Shown in pieces: positions 1 to 9,487 of a stretch of 64,000 nucleotides of DNA. The notes under the pieces are model-generated. The model did no database searches. It had not been told where the DNA came from and saw nothing but the letters and a program-made list of their open reading frames with translations. How positions within the stretch are numbered: the first letter of the stretch is position 1; every line of letters starts with the position of its first letter. Both the position numbers and the translations under genes were made by a program. This stretch comes from Hyphococcus sp. (lineage in GTDB: Bacteria > Pseudomonadota > Alphaproteobacteria > Caulobacterales > Parvularculaceae): positions 1-64,000 of the forward strand of contig JABDJK010000053.1 of assembly GCA_013002535.1 (NCBI GenBank), written 5' to 3'.

Positions 1-234
1 GTTGGAATGGCGGCTTCACCGGGGCCGCCTAATTTCACGTTTTAAATTTCTTCGGTTTCGCCGGTTTTTGACGATCCTTGGTCCGGGCCCGGCCTTTGCC
101 CAGGGTGACGACGCAGTGTTGCGATCACTGCGAAAACTCAAGTTTTCTATTTCTAACAAGGTATCTTCAATGCTTTATGGGGCCTCAATGGGCTCAAGAA
201 CGCACGAAACTGAGTGATATGAGCTATTTTAGGT
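1..234. other. Left-edge stretch without a supported gene
   Basis: No reading frame here looks coding: the open frames are short, overlap each other on both strands and show no family signature. Positions about 66-110 hold a GC-rich imperfect inverted sequence (CCTTGGTCCGGGCC followed by GGCCTTTGCCCAGGG) that resembles the dispersed palindromes common between genes in Alphaproteobacteria; this is resemblance only. The stretch directly precedes the tRNA-Trp 3' fragment, so it may be the end of whatever replaced the tRNA 5' half. Confidence 0.4.
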
Positions 235-280
235 CCTCCAAAACCGAGGGTCGTGGGTTCGAGTCCCTCCGCCCCTGCCA
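235..280 (+). other. 3' half of a tRNA-Trp (anticodon CCA), likely integration scar
   Basis: The stretch reads as the anticodon loop CTCCAAA, followed by a variable region, a T-arm with TTCGAGT and an acceptor 3' strand CGCCCCT, then G-CCA. This is what the 3' half of an alphaproteobacterial tRNA-Trp looks like. The upstream 40 bases do not contain the AGGGGCG acceptor strand or a D-arm (GTAGCTCA...), so the gene is not complete. Integrases of genomic islands use tRNA 3' ends as attB and leave exactly such a copy at one end of the element. No integrase is in the window, so an island would lie to the left. A decayed tRNA is the alternative. Confidence 0.65.
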
Positions 281-331
281 TTTCATTTTTATAAATTTGT
301 TTTGCAAATGCTGGAATCCGTATGACTGGCG

Positions 332-360
332 TTTCAGCTTGCGCCAACGCGGTGTAGAAT
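332..360 (+). promoter_or_regulatory. Possible promoter of the iorA-iorB unit
   Basis: A good -10 hexamer TAGAAT lies at 355-360, with a poor -35 TTTCAG at 332-337 and 17 bp between them. A start near 367 would leave a leader of about 22 bases carrying GGGAGGG just before the ATG at 389. The -35 match is weak, so this is tentative. Confidence 0.3.
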
Positions 361-388
361 TGCACCTTTGAAGCCGATGGGAGGGTGA

Positions 389-2542
389 ATGGCGGAGCGG
401 TCATTCGCAAAAGAAGTCGAGGACTTGCGGATCGGCGCCGGCGAGACTTTTCGCGGCGAGGGGATTCTCGCAGTGACGAAGGCGCTTTTGCAGTCCGGCG
501 TATCTTATGTCGGCGGCTACCAGGGCGCGCCGATCTCACATCTGATGGATGTTTTGTCGGATGCACACGATATTCTAGGCGAACTGAATGTGCATTTTGA
601 GGCAAGCGCCAGTGAGGCAGCCGCTGCGGCAATGCTCGCAGCGTCGGTGAATTATCCCTTGCGCGGCGCAGTCACTTGGAAGTCCACCGTCGGCACCAAC
701 GTCGCCTCGGACGCGCTCTCGCAGCTTGCGTCGAGCGGCGTTAAAGGCGGGGCGCTCGTCATCGTGGGCGAGGATTACGGCGAAGGTTCGTCGATTATGC
801 AGGAGCGCACCCACGCCTTCGCGATGAAGTCGCAAATGTGGCTTCTCGATCCGCGTCCAAATTTGCCGTCTATCGTGAGCGCCGTTGAGCGCGGCTTTGA
901 ATTGTCTGAAGCCTCAAACACGCCGGTATTTCTGGAGCTTCGCATTCGTGCTTGCCACGTCTACGGAGCATTTGAAGCAAAAGAAAACGTTTCGCCTTCA
1001 TTTACACTGGCCGATGCCATGGAAAACCCAACGCGGGATTATGGCCGCATCGTTCTGCCGCCGTCGAATTTTTCACATGAAATTGAGAAGATCGAAAACC
1101 GGTGGCCAGCGGCAATCGAATTCATCAAAAAACACAAATTGAATGAATTTCTTGGCGGCCACAAAGGCAAGGCAGGCATTATCGTTCAGGGCGGCATGTA
1201 CAACACGCTTATCCGTGCTCTGGAATTGTTGGGTCTCGCCAACGCATTTGGCGAGACCGATATCCCGATCTATTGCCTCAATGTCACCTATCCGTTGATC
1301 GACGATGAAGTGAAAGGGTTTTGCCTCGACAAAAAAGCCGTTTTGTTGATTGAGGAAGGCCAGCCGGAATATTTGGAACAAGCCGTCAACTCAATCCTGC
1401 GCGGCTCGGATATTCAGACAAAAATAATCGGCAAGACGGTGTTCCCGCGTGCTGGAGAATATACCGCCGATGTTATGCGCGACGGCGTTACTGCATTTTT
1501 GGAACAGCATGCGCCGAAACTTGTGAGAGGCGCACCCTCGAAGGCGCCTGTATTGCTCGCGGAAAGGATGGCTTCAGTCTTTGAGACTGTGCCGCAACGT
1601 CCGGCCGGATTTTGCACGGGCTGTCCTGAACGCCCCGTCTTCTCTGCCATGAAACAAGTGCAGAAAGACGTCGGCGATTTTCACGTCAGCTGCGACATTG
1701 GCTGTCATCTATTTTCGATATTACCTCCGTTTGACATCGGCAACACCACCATGGGCTATGGGTTAGGTTGGTCAGGCGCATCCGCGTTCAACGCCGAGGC
1801 GAAACAACGCACGGTTTCCATGATGGGCGATGGCGGTTTCTGGCATAACGGTTTGACCAGCGGTGTGGGCAACGCCGTCTTTAACAAAAACGATAATGTG
1901 TTGATCATTATCGATAATGGCTACGCCGCCGCAACTGGCGGTCAGGACATTTTATCATCGCGTTCAGCCAACAAGACCAAGGCAACCAATAACCCGATTG
2001 CAAGGGCCGTACGTGGTATGGGCGTCGAGTGGATCAAGGAAGTCCATACCTACAATATCGGCGAGATGAAGAGCGTCCTGAAAGATGCGATGACGACAAA
2101 AGAAAAAGGCCCAAAAGTCATCGTTGCGCAAGGCGAATGCATGCTCAATCGCGAGCGGCGGGAAAAGCCTGTCCGCCATAAGGCCATCGCAGATGGAAAA
2201 CGTATCATCCGAACGCGTTTCGGCGTTGATCCTGACACTTGCACCGGCGATCACGCCTGCATTCGCATTTCCGGCTGCCCATCACTGACATTGCGTGACA
2301 ACCCCGATCCGCTGAAGGACGACCCCGTCGCTTACGTCAACAATGATTGTGTCGGCTGTGGTGTTTGCGGTGAGAATGCGCATTCGGCTGTATTGTGTCC
2401 TTCGTTTTACCAAGCCGACATAATTTTCAACCCGTCATGGTGGGACAAGCTAAAAGCAAATGTCCGCAGCGGCATCATCGGCGCCTTGCAGAAGATGGAC
2501 TATAAGATACGCCAGCGAGTGTCATTCGGAGATGCCAGGTGA
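389..2542 (+). CDS. iorA: Indolepyruvate-type ferredoxin oxidoreductase, alpha (TPP, Fe-S) subunit
   Basis: Oxidatively decarboxylates an aryl 2-oxoacid to the aryl-acyl-CoA, passing electrons to ferredoxin; cytoplasmic, working with the gamma-type subunit encoded by the next gene. The 717-residue product has the IorA order: pyrimidine-binding domain first, a middle domain (about 270-370), then the TPP-binding domain. The latter has the Cys-rich FCTGCPERP motif near 410 and MGDGGFW near 478 with a downstream Asn for the metal. A C-terminal 2[4Fe-4S] ferredoxin domain has cysteine groups starting near 618 (CTGDHAC...GCP) and 653 (CVGCGVC...CP). The start follows GGGAGGG by a few bases. The stop overlaps the GTG start of iorB (GTGA), so the two are translationally coupled. 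The aromatic substrate is inferred from family and neighbours; a branched or other aryl pyruvate is possible. Confidence 0.85.
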   Translation: MAERSFAKEVEDLRIGAGETFRGEGILAVTKALLQSGVSYVGGYQGAPISHLMDVLSDAHDILGELNVHFEASASEAAAAAMLAASVNYPLRGAVTWKSTVGTNVASDALSQLASSGVKGGALVIVGEDYGEGSSIMQERTHAFAMKSQMWLLDPRPNLPSIVSAVERGFELSEASNTPVFLELRIRACHVYGAFEAKENVSPSFTLADAMENPTRDYGRIVLPPSNFSHEIEKIENRWPAAIEFIKKHKLNEFLGGHKGKAGIIVQGGMYNTLIRALELLGLANAFGETDIPIYCLNVTYPLIDDEVKGFCLDKKAVLLIEEGQPEYLEQAVNSILRGSDIQTKIIGKTVFPRAGEYTADVMRDGVTAFLEQHAPKLVRGAPSKAPVLLAERMASVFETVPQRPAGFCTGCPERPVFSAMKQVQKDVGDFHVSCDIGCHLFSILPPFDIGNTTMGYGLGWSGASAFNAEAKQRTVSMMGDGGFWHNGLTSGVGNAVFNKNDNVLIIIDNGYAAATGGQDILSSRSANKTKATNNPIARAVRGMGVEWIKEVHTYNIGEMKSVLKDAMTTKEKGPKVIVAQGECMLNRERREKPVRHKAIADGKRIIRTRFGVDPDTCTGDHACIRISGCPSLTLRDNPDPLKDDPVAYVNNDCVGCGVCGENAHSAVLCPSFYQADIIFNPSWWDKLKANVRSGIIGALQKMDYKIRQRVSFGDAR

Positions 2543-4059
2543 CGGAAGCGCGCGCCATAAAAATCGCCGTAACCGCCATGGGCGGGCAGGGCGGCGGCGT
2601 CCTCGCATCATGGATCGTCAAGCTTGGCGAGCGTGCGGGGTACATCGTGCAATCGACCTCCGTGCCCGGGGTGGCGCAACGGACTGGGGCAACGGTTTAT
2701 TACGTTGAGCTGTTCGCGGAAGCAGCTGCGAACGGAAGAATGCCGGTTATGGCGCTGATGCCTGCGTCGGGCGATGTTGATATCGTCATCGCAGCTGAAT
2801 TCATGGAAGCGGGACGCGCCATCTTGCGTGGGTTCGTCTCTGAACAAACGACGTTAATTGCGTCGTCCCATCGCGAATACGCCATCTCCGAAAAAATTGG
2901 ATTGGGTGACGCGCGCCAGGGCGTCGATGATGTGCGGGACGCAGCGCAGAAAGCCGCCAATCGGTTCATCGAGGCGGATATGGCTGCAGCCGCCGAAGCA
3001 TCCGGCGCGGTTATCAGCGCAGTATTGTTCGGCGCCCTTGCCGGATCGGGCGCGTTAACAATTTCGCGCGAAGTTTTCGAGGAAACAATCAAGTCCGGCG
3101 GCCGCGCTGTTGAGGCAAATCTGCGCGGATTCGCAATCGGCTTTGATTTGGCGACATCCAATACTAAAGCGACCGCCAAACCCGCAGCGGCGTCAGTCCC
3201 CAAAAATCAACCGTCGCATGCGATTTCGCTGCTGTTGGACAGAATGCGTGAAGAACTTCCGCCTGAGACACATGCCATTGTTTGCGAAGGGCTCAAACGC
3301 TGCGTTGATTTTCAGGACGTAAAATATGGCGATGAATATCTGAGTCGGCTGGCGCCGATCGCAGAGGCAGACAAACAATATGGCGACGGACAGAATTTTC
3401 GCTTGACGAAGTTAGCGGCAAAACACCTCGCGCTGTTCATGGCCTATGAAGACGCCATTCGCGTCGCCGATCTGAAAACGCGGAGAAGCCGGTTCGATCG
3501 ATTTCGTGAAGATGTGCGCGCTGAACCGAACCAGATTGTTGTTGTTCATGAATATTTGCATCCTCGTGTGGAGGAGATATGCGATATCCTGCCAGCCGGT
3601 CTTGCGAAAGGAATTCTGAAAGGGAAAACTCGCAAGCGGGTTCTTAAAGCAATTCTTGGCGGCGGCAAGCGTGTGCCGACGACGAAACTTCGTGGATTTT
3701 TGCAATTGTGGTTCTTGTCAAAACTTCGATTTATGCGTCGTCGGTCGTTCCGTTTTCGCATTGAACAAACGCGCATTCAGCAATGGGTAGACTTGATCAC
3801 GGAATTTGCGTCGCAAGACTATAAACTGGCGTGCGAAATTGCGGCTATGCAGCGTTTGCTGAAAGGCTACGGCGACACCCATGCGCGCGGGCTTGCGAAC
3901 TATAATCGTATCATGGCGCGGATCGAGGAAATTGTTCGCCAACCAAACCCTGCAGCGACGTTGTCTGCACTACGCGATGCAGCGTTGAAAGACGAGGAGG
4001 GCGCGGAGCTGGTTTCTGCGATGGACCAGTTACAGCCCGCACAAGACGCTGCGGAGTAG
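2539..4059 (+). CDS. iorB: Indolepyruvate-type ferredoxin oxidoreductase, gamma/beta subunit with DUF6537-like extension
   Basis: Partner subunit of the preceding IorA-like protein. Residues 1-200 form the pyruvate-ferredoxin oxidoreductase gamma domain, with the phosphate/CoA-side glycine motif GGQGGGV near residue 17 and the conserved SVPGVAQRTGAT stretch. The product is 506 residues, far longer than the about 200-residue archaeal IorB. The extra part (about 220-500) is an Arg/Lys-rich helical extension of the kind found in bacterial long-form IorB proteins (DUF6537); its role is not known to me. The GTG start overlaps the iorA stop by four bases. No separate ferredoxin gene follows. The gene ends facing the oppositely oriented monooxygenase operon, with a palindromic repeat between them. 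Confidence 0.8.
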   Translation: MTEARAIKIAVTAMGGQGGGVLASWIVKLGERAGYIVQSTSVPGVAQRTGATVYYVELFAEAAANGRMPVMALMPASGDVDIVIAAEFMEAGRAILRGFVSEQTTLIASSHREYAISEKIGLGDARQGVDDVRDAAQKAANRFIEADMAAAAEASGAVISAVLFGALAGSGALTISREVFEETIKSGGRAVEANLRGFAIGFDLATSNTKATAKPAAASVPKNQPSHAISLLLDRMREELPPETHAIVCEGLKRCVDFQDVKYGDEYLSRLAPIAEADKQYGDGQNFRLTKLAAKHLALFMAYEDAIRVADLKTRRSRFDRFREDVRAEPNQIVVVHEYLHPRVEEICDILPAGLAKGILKGKTRKRVLKAILGGGKRVPTTKLRGFLQLWFLSKLRFMRRRSFRFRIEQTRIQQWVDLITEFASQDYKLACEIAAMQRLLKGYGDTHARGLANYNRIMARIEEIVRQPNPAATLSALRDAALKDEEGAELVSAMDQLQPAQDAAE

Positions 4060-4132
4060 ACCGTCAATTTCGTCGTCGTCGGATTTATTTCGAACAACTC
4101 GGTACAAATTGCAATATCGTTAGTTTTTCTAT

Positions 4133-4212
4133 TGTCATTGCCGAACTTGTTCCGGCAATCCGGACTGAGGCGCTTGTGGCCGTAGATTACCGGGACAAGC
4201 CCGGTAATGACA
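4133..4212. repeat. Two-hairpin dispersed palindrome, copy 1
   Basis: An 80-bp element bounded by TGTCATT (4133-4139) and AATGACA (4206-4212). Inside are hairpin 1, ATTGCCG/CGGCAAT (4137-4143 and 4153-4159), and hairpin 2, ATTACCGGG/CCCGGTAAT (4186-4194 and 4200-4208). Related copies lie at 16690-16767 and 57157-57233. The layout, two REP-like hairpins in opposite orientation, resembles a REPIN. It sits between two convergent units, and hairpin 2 followed by T-rich sequence could also end iorB transcription. Confidence 0.75.
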
Positions 4213-4258
4213 GTTATTTTATTTTTCGCTTTGTGCGCAGCGCGCAAGTGAGGACGCT

Positions 4259-6640
4259 TTACCCGTCGGCCTGCTGATAATGTCGCCGGGTTGGTCGGGC
4301 TTTCAAAGCCAGATCCAACGTCTTTTCGTTTGCTTTCTCAGCCTCGCGGAATAGCTGATATTCGCCGGATTGCAATTGTTTCGGCCAGTTCGCGGCGGCG
4401 TCGCGCACGCCGTAATGCCCAGCTGCGTGGCGCGTCCAGTAGGGATTGTTAAGATGCGGACGGGCAAGGGCGCATAAATCTGCGCGTGACGCAGCGATGA
4501 TCGCATTCACCTGTTCAGGCAAAGTGATATCGCCGACCGCAATCGTCGGGATGCCGACTTTATGTTTGATAAACTCGGCGAAAGGCGTCTGCCACATGCG
4601 GCCATAAACTGGTTTTTGCCATGGCACGGTCTGGCCTGATGAAGCGTGAACAATATCGACCCCTGCGTCTTTGAAGGCACGAGCGATGATTTCGAGTTCA
4701 TCCCAGCCGAGGCCGCCCGGCGCCCAGTCGCTTGAGGAAAGGCGAACGGACATTGGTTTTTCATCCGGCCAGATAGCGCGGATCGCCTCAAAGACTTCAA
4801 GTGGAAACCGCGCGCGCGATAATGCATCGCCGCCATACTCATCGGTACGCTTGTTGGTGAGCGGCGAGAGAAAGCTTGCGAGCAAATATCCGTGAGCGCA
4901 GTGCAACTCGAGCATGTCAAAACCGGCGCGCTCCCCGCGTTCTGCTGCAGCGACAAAACTCTCACGGATGTCGTCCATCTGTGCGGGTGGGAGTTCTTTA
5001 GGCGTCGCCGAGACGCCGTCGAAATAAGGGATGGGTGAGGCAGAATAAATCGGCCAATTGTCATCTTCGAGCGGGATGTCCATCCGGCCTTTTTCGTCAG
5101 CCATGGGTGTTTTCGTGGAGCCCTTGCGGCCGGCATGGCCAAGTTGCAGGGCAATTTTCGAAGCGCTCGTCTCATGAATATTCTCAACGAGGCGTTTCCA
5201 GTCCGCTTCCTGCTCTTCGCTCCAGAGACCGGTGCAGCCGGGCGTGATGCGCGCGTCCGGCGTCGGGCAGGTCATCTCAACAAAAATGAGCCCGGCGCCG
5301 CCGCGCGCGAAGTTTGTGTAATGACCGAAATGCCAGTCGTTGATGTTTCCATCGTTGGCGCTGTATTGCGCCATGGGCGCGACGGCAACGCGGTTGGATA
5401 ATATTAGGCCGCGCAACCCGAATGGCGTAAACATCGGAGTCGGCCGAGCAGCGGCGACATTGCGACCGGTTTCGCGGTGGAAGCGGCCGTAAAACTCATC
5501 TTCGGTTTTATTCACGAAATCATCGTCGCGCAATTTCATGTTGTCCCAGGTGATCGATTTCGCCCGCGACATGATCGAGAAAACAAATTCGTATCGCTCC
5601 TTATCCCAATGCATGGACATATCTTCGAACCAGCGCAGGGAAACGGCGGCATTGTGCTGTGTAATTTCGACGGGCGTTCGGCGTCCTTTTTCGTAAGCGG
5701 CGAACGCGGCGTCGCGATCACTGGGGTTCGCGACGACGGCATCGGACAGCGCGATTGCGCATTCCATGGCGAGCTTTGTGCCGGACCCGATAGACCAGTG
5801 GGCCGTCGCCTTGATATCGCCGAGCATCACGAATTTGTCATGGCTCCAGCGTTCGCAGGCGATCACCGGAAATTTACGCCAGATGGATTTGTTGGTGATG
5901 AGCCCATGGCCTTCTAGATCATCGGCAAAGATCTTTTCAATCTCGCGCGCGGAGTCGTCTTCGCTCATCTCGGCGAACCCCGACGTGTCCCAGCACTCCG
6001 GCGTTGTCTCAATGACCCAGGTCGAGCCGCCTTCTTCATATTGATAGGTATGAGCGCAGAACGGTCCGTGCTCCGTCTGGCGAAAAAAGAAGGTGAACGC
6101 GTCGAGTGGTTTGGTGGAACCGAGCCAGGTGAAATAATTGCGGCGCTCTTCAACGGCGACGCCAAATTCATCAGCATATTTCTCGCGTATGGGGGAGTTG
6201 ATGCCGTTTGCCAGGACGATGATGTCGGAATCTGCGAAACGTTCTTCGAAACTTTCAACGTCGATCATTTGTTCGAAGTGAAGCCCAACACCCTCCTGTT
6301 CGCATCTTGTTTGCAGCAGCTGCAAAAGCGTTTTTCGGGAGCAGCCAGCAAAACCGTTGCCGCCAACGATCGTGCGTTCGTCACGATGCTTTACGACAAT
6401 ATCCGTCCAATAGGCGAAAGAGTCCTTGATCATATCGTAGGATTGCGGATCAGCGCTCAGGAATTCATCCAATGTCTCGTCAGAGAAAACGACGCCGAAG
6501 CCGAATGTATCATCGGCGCGGTTTTGTTCGAAGACGTCAATTAGCGCAGCTGGCAATCGCTTTTTTGTCAGCAATGCGAAATATAACCCACCGGGGCCGC
6601 CGCCGATGACTGTTATTTTAGGCGCGCCGTCAGGCATCAT
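4259..6640 (-). CDS. Bifunctional aminobenzoyl-CoA/salicylyl-CoA monooxygenase-reductase (FAD hydroxylase fused to Old Yellow Enzyme domain)
   Basis: Two flavoenzymes in one 793-residue chain. Residues 1 to about 390 are a class A FAD monooxygenase with GGGPGG near residues 13-18 and a later GD-containing FAD motif (MLGDIKATAHW). Residues about 400 to 780 are an Old Yellow Enzyme/2,4-dienoyl-CoA reductase-type FMN barrel (PMFTPFGLRGL, VAVAPMAQYSA, QLGHAGRKG, ELHCAHGYL). This architecture is that of 2-aminobenzoyl-CoA monooxygenase/reductase, which hydroxylates the CoA-activated ring at C5 and then reduces it without cleaving it; the annotation bifunctional salicylyl-CoA 5-hydroxylase/oxidoreductase is used for the same fusion. 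ATG overlaps the ridA end by 11 bases. It is the last gene of the MarR-controlled operon. The substrate (anthraniloyl versus salicylyl or benzoyl analogue) cannot be told from sequence, and no aryl-CoA ligase is present here. Confidence 0.8.
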   Translation of the reverse strand: MMPDGAPKITVIGGGPGGLYFALLTKKRLPAALIDVFEQNRADDTFGFGVVFSDETLDEFLSADPQSYDMIKDSFAYWTDIVVKHRDERTIVGGNGFAGCSRKTLLQLLQTRCEQEGVGLHFEQMIDVESFEERFADSDIIVLANGINSPIREKYADEFGVAVEERRNYFTWLGSTKPLDAFTFFFRQTEHGPFCAHTYQYEEGGSTWVIETTPECWDTSGFAEMSEDDSAREIEKIFADDLEGHGLITNKSIWRKFPVIACERWSHDKFVMLGDIKATAHWSIGSGTKLAMECAIALSDAVVANPSDRDAAFAAYEKGRRTPVEITQHNAAVSLRWFEDMSMHWDKERYEFVFSIMSRAKSITWDNMKLRDDDFVNKTEDEFYGRFHRETGRNVAAARPTPMFTPFGLRGLILSNRVAVAPMAQYSANDGNINDWHFGHYTNFARGGAGLIFVEMTCPTPDARITPGCTGLWSEEQEADWKRLVENIHETSASKIALQLGHAGRKGSTKTPMADEKGRMDIPLEDDNWPIYSASPIPYFDGVSATPKELPPAQMDDIRESFVAAAERGERAGFDMLELHCAHGYLLASFLSPLTNKRTDEYGGDALSRARFPLEVFEAIRAIWPDEKPMSVRLSSSDWAPGGLGWDELEIIARAFKDAGVDIVHASSGQTVPWQKPVYGRMWQTPFAEFIKHKVGIPTIAVGDITLPEQVNAIIAASRADLCALARPHLNNPYWTRHAAGHYGVRDAAANWPKQLQSGEYQLFREAEKANEKTLDLALKARPTRRHYQQADG

Positions 6641-7040
6641 CGCGCTCCGGAATAACGGCCGTCGTTTCTATTTCGATCTTCGCCTTGTCTTCGACCAGAG
6701 CAGCGACTTCGACCAGCGCCATGCACGGAAAGACTTTGCCCAAAACATCACGCCAGGCGCCGCCGATCTCTTTTGCGTCGTTGAGATATTCGCGCTTCGA
6801 CGTGACGTAACAGGTCATGCGGACAATGTGAGATGGTTCGGCGCCGCCTTCAGCAAGTATTGCTTTGGTGTTCACCAGCGCCTGGCGAAATTGTCCGGCG
6901 AGGTCTTCGTATGGAAATTCTTCTTGCTCGTTCCAGCCGACAACGCCCGCGGTAAAAACCATTCGCCCAGACGCGGCGATGCCGTTGGCGTAGCCTTTCG
7001 GCCGCGGCCAGCCTTCGGGCTGCAATACCTCATGGCTCAT
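6630..7040 (-). CDS. RidA/YjgF family enamine/imine deaminase
   Basis: A 136-residue protein of the RidA (YjgF/YER057c/UK114) family, which hydrolyses reactive enamine or imine intermediates in the cytoplasm. Family features are the N-terminal [17 protein letters not shown] stretch and the later [20 protein letters not shown], where the family Arg that anchors the substrate carboxylate lies. It overlaps the upstream acyl-CoA dehydrogenase by four bases (ATGA) and the downstream monooxygenase-reductase by 11, so translation is coupled. In this setting a role in hydrolysing the cyclic imine or enamine formed when an amino-substituted ring is dearomatised is a reasonable inference; it would favour an aminobenzoyl-CoA rather than a salicylyl-CoA substrate. 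A general housekeeping role cannot be excluded. Confidence 0.8.
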   Translation of the reverse strand: MSHEVLQPEGWPRPKGYANGIAASGRMVFTAGVVGWNEQEEFPYEDLAGQFRQALVNTKAILAEGGAEPSHIVRMTCYVTSKREYLNDAKEIGGAWRDVLGKVFPCMALVEVAALVEDKAKIEIETTAVIPERDDA

Positions 7041-8215
7041 GAAGCGGTTCCTTTTTTGAATTGTTCGAGATGTTGGCGCGCGATGACAATCTTTTGAACT
7101 TCCGAGGCGCCTTCATAAATCCTGAGGGCGCGGATCTCGCGATAAAGTTCTTCGACTTTCACGCCTTTTTTGACGCCAAGCCCGCCGAAAAGCTGCACCG
7201 CCCTATCGATCACCTGTTGCGCCTGATCCGTTGCGTAGAGTTTAGCCATCGCTGCCTCACGGGTGACGCGGGTTTTCCTGATGTCCTTGGTCCAGGCCGA
7301 GCGATAAACCAGCAGCGCTGCTGCATCGATATTGAGCGCCATTTCGGCCAGCGACGCCTGCGCCAACGGTAAATCCGACAGCGTCGCGCCGAACATTTCG
7401 CGGGTCAATGCATGTTTAGTCGCTTCGTCGAGGGCGCGTCGGGCAAATCCTAGGGCAGCTGCACCGACGGTCGTGCGAAATATATCGAGGGTTGCGAGGG
7501 CTGCTTTGAACCCCAGGCCATCTTCGCCGATGAGTTGCCCGGCGGGAACGCGGCATTTGTCAAAGGCGAGGGTCCCAAGCGGGTGCGGGGCAATTACATC
7601 AATGCGTTCACTGACGGAAAATCCCGGCGCATCCGCGTTGACGACTATACCGGTGACCCCCGCCTCGGTTCGGGCGAAAACGCAATAGAAGTCGGCGATG
7701 CCGCCATTGGAGATCCAGGTTTTCTCGCCGTTGATTATATAGTCGTCGCCATCCGCCTTCATTGATGTCGTTAGCGCAGCAGCGTCGGAGCCGGCATTTA
7801 TTTCTGAAAGCGCGAATGCCGCAATTTTGTTTCCGGCGGCAACGGCAGGAAGGTAACGTTTCTTGATTTCTTCAGAAGCGAATAAACTGATCGCGCCAGA
7901 CCCAAGCCCCTGCATGGCAAAAGCAAAATCTGCAAGGCCGGAATGGCGTGCGAGCGTCTCGCGAATAATGGCGAGGGAGCGAACATCGAGGGCGTCATGA
8001 GCGCCGCCATACGCCGCCGGGACGCAAAATTTTAACCAGCCAGCTTGGCCCAACGCGGCGACGAGTGCGCGGCAGGTTACATCAACATCGTTATGTGCGC
8101 CGGGCTTTTCTACGATGTCGGGCAGGGTGCTTGCCGCCCAATAATCGAGGTCGAGGGCAAGCTGTTTGTGACGCGGCTCCAAGAACGGCCAGTCGAGATA
8201 GCTCTTGTCCGCCAT
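7037..8215 (-). CDS. Acyl-CoA dehydrogenase
   Basis: FAD-dependent alpha,beta-dehydrogenation of an acyl-CoA, passing electrons to ETF. The 392-residue length is normal. Visible are the N-terminal helical domain, the middle-domain FAD stretch ([15 protein letters not shown] and TWISNGG), and the C-terminal YEGASEVQ motif near residue 372 whose Glu fits the catalytic base of the medium-chain/isovaleryl group. It starts one base after the enoyl-CoA hydratase stop and overlaps ridA by four bases. In the operon it would act on the alicyclic or ring-opened CoA thioester made after ring reduction. The exact substrate is unknown. Confidence 0.85.
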   Translation of the reverse strand: MADKSYLDWPFLEPRHKQLALDLDYWAASTLPDIVEKPGAHNDVDVTCRALVAALGQAGWLKFCVPAAYGGAHDALDVRSLAIIRETLARHSGLADFAFAMQGLGSGAISLFASEEIKKRYLPAVAAGNKIAAFALSEINAGSDAAALTTSMKADGDDYIINGEKTWISNGGIADFYCVFARTEAGVTGIVVNADAPGFSVSERIDVIAPHPLGTLAFDKCRVPAGQLIGEDGLGFKAALATLDIFRTTVGAAALGFARRALDEATKHALTREMFGATLSDLPLAQASLAEMALNIDAAALLVYRSAWTKDIRKTRVTREAAMAKLYATDQAQQVIDRAVQLFGGLGVKKGVKVEELYREIRALRIYEGASEVQKIVIARQHLEQFKKGTAS

Positions 8216-8216
8216 A

Positions 8217-9026
8217 TTAATCGCCCTCGAAAACAGGTTTTTCTTTCTTCACGAAAGCATTGTAGGCGCGCTCAAAATCTTTCGTTTGCATGCAAATCGC
8301 TTGGGCCTGGGCCTCGGCTTCTATTGCAGTATCGAGGCTCATATCCCATTCAATATTAAGTTGGTTTTTCGTCATACCGTTGGCGAAATTCGGACCCGAA
8401 GCAATTTTCTGGGCCATCGCCATGGCGTGTTCGTCCAGCTTGTCGGCGTCAACGATCTGATTGAAATAACCCCAGGCGAGACCTTCCTCGGCTGAAAAAC
8501 TGCGGCCAAAATAGAGCAGCTCGCTTGCGCGGCCATGGCCAATAATGCGGGGCAGGATCGCGCAAGCGCCCATATCGGCGCCAGCGAGTCCAACACGATT
8601 GAACAAAAAGGCGGTCTTTGCGTCCGGTGCGGCGTACCGGATGTCCGACGCCATGGCGATGATGGCGCCGGCCCCAGCGCTGATCCCATCGACTGAGGCG
8701 ATGATCGGCTGCGGGCAGTTACGCATCGCTTTGACGAGATCGCCTGTCATTCGCGTGAAATCGAGAAGCTCCGGCATCGACATTTTGGTGAGGGGTCCGA
8801 TGATTTCGTGAACATCGCCGCCGGATGAAAAATTACCGCCGGTCCCGCCAAAGACAACCACCTTCACCTCTTTTACGTAGACGAGCTCGCGAAACATATC
8901 ACGCAGCTCAGCATAGGAACCGAACGTAAGTGGATTTTTTCGTTCCGGTCGGTTAAGCGAAACGCGGGCGACGCCGTCTGCATAGTCCCATTTAGAATGT
9001 TTGGGGGAATAACTTTCGGGCTTCAT
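8217..9026 (-). CDS. Enoyl-CoA hydratase/isomerase family protein
   Basis: A 269-residue crotonase-fold enzyme. The two oxyanion-hole segments are visible: [12 protein letters not shown] near residue 66-77 and [12 protein letters not shown] near 112. [15 protein letters not shown] and [10 protein letters not shown], typical of the C-terminal half of the fold, follow. Two Glu/Asp positions of true hydratases are not obvious in the second segment, so it may be a hydratase, an isomerase or a ring-opening hydrolase. It overlaps the marR stop by four bases and is followed after one base by the acyl-CoA dehydrogenase, giving a beta-oxidation-like step next to the ring-attacking flavoenzyme. Confidence 0.8.
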   Translation of the reverse strand: MKPESYSPKHSKWDYADGVARVSLNRPERKNPLTFGSYAELRDMFRELVYVKEVKVVVFGGTGGNFSSGGDVHEIIGPLTKMSMPELLDFTRMTGDLVKAMRNCPQPIIASVDGISAGAGAIIAMASDIRYAAPDAKTAFLFNRVGLAGADMGACAILPRIIGHGRASELLYFGRSFSAEEGLAWGYFNQIVDADKLDEHAMAMAQKIASGPNFANGMTKNQLNIEWDMSLDTAIEAEAQAQAICMQTKDFERAYNAFVKKEKPVFEGD

Positions 9027-9487
9027 GCGGCGTCCTTTCTTACAACGGAGTCGCGAATGGGCACGCGGATTTTACCGAGAATATTTCTCAGGGTTGTCAG
9101 GTCTTCGCTAGATAAGTCAGCGAGGGCGTTAGAAATATGCCTGCGATTCTGTGCAGCCATCCGATCAAAAACTTTACGGCCTTTACTCGTCAGCCTGAAA
9201 TAGGCAACACGGCCATCATCATCTGCTTTGGTTCGTTTGACGAGGCCGTCTCGAATCAGGGGCGCTGTAACTTGCGTCGTGTTGCCTTCGGTCACCATCA
9301 AGAGTTGCGAAAGCTCGCCGGCGCGGAACCCCGTCTCCGGCGCGCGATCCAATGCCGCCAGAACGTCGAACCGCGATATCGACAATCCGAAATCACTGCG
9401 AAAGTTCGTATCGACAGATTTTTTTAAACTATTCGACGCTTTCAACAGGCCAAGCCAGGCGCGCAGCGCATCCGCTTCCTGGCTCAT
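9023..9487 (-). CDS. MarR family transcriptional regulator
   Basis: A 154-residue winged-helix regulator. The core is about residues 35-100: [46 protein letters not shown] (recognition helix region) and the wing [16 protein letters not shown]. It is the second gene of the operon, overlapping its neighbours by four bases on both sides, so it is made together with the catabolic enzymes. MarR relatives in aryl-CoA degradation clusters usually repress and respond to the CoA thioester. The palindrome AATACTTTAGTATT at 10237-10250, inside the operon promoter, is the likely operator (inference). Confidence 0.85.
   Translation of the reverse strand: MSQEADALRAWLGLLKASNSLKKSVDTNFRSDFGLSISRFDVLAALDRAPETGFRAGELSQLLMVTEGNTTQVTAPLIRDGLVKRTKADDDGRVAYFRLTSKGRKVFDRMAAQNRRHISNALADLSSEDLTTLRNILGKIRVPIRDSVVRKDAA

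Noticed and set aside
205-280. A complete tRNA-Trp gene
   Set aside because: Only the 3' half is present. No acceptor 5' strand complementary to CGCCCCT and no D-arm exist in the preceding 40 bases.
153-632. Open frame of 159 codons on the minus strand
   Set aside because: It is antisense to the tRNA fragment and the iorA start, is Arg-rich and has no family pattern; shadow of the plus-strand gene.
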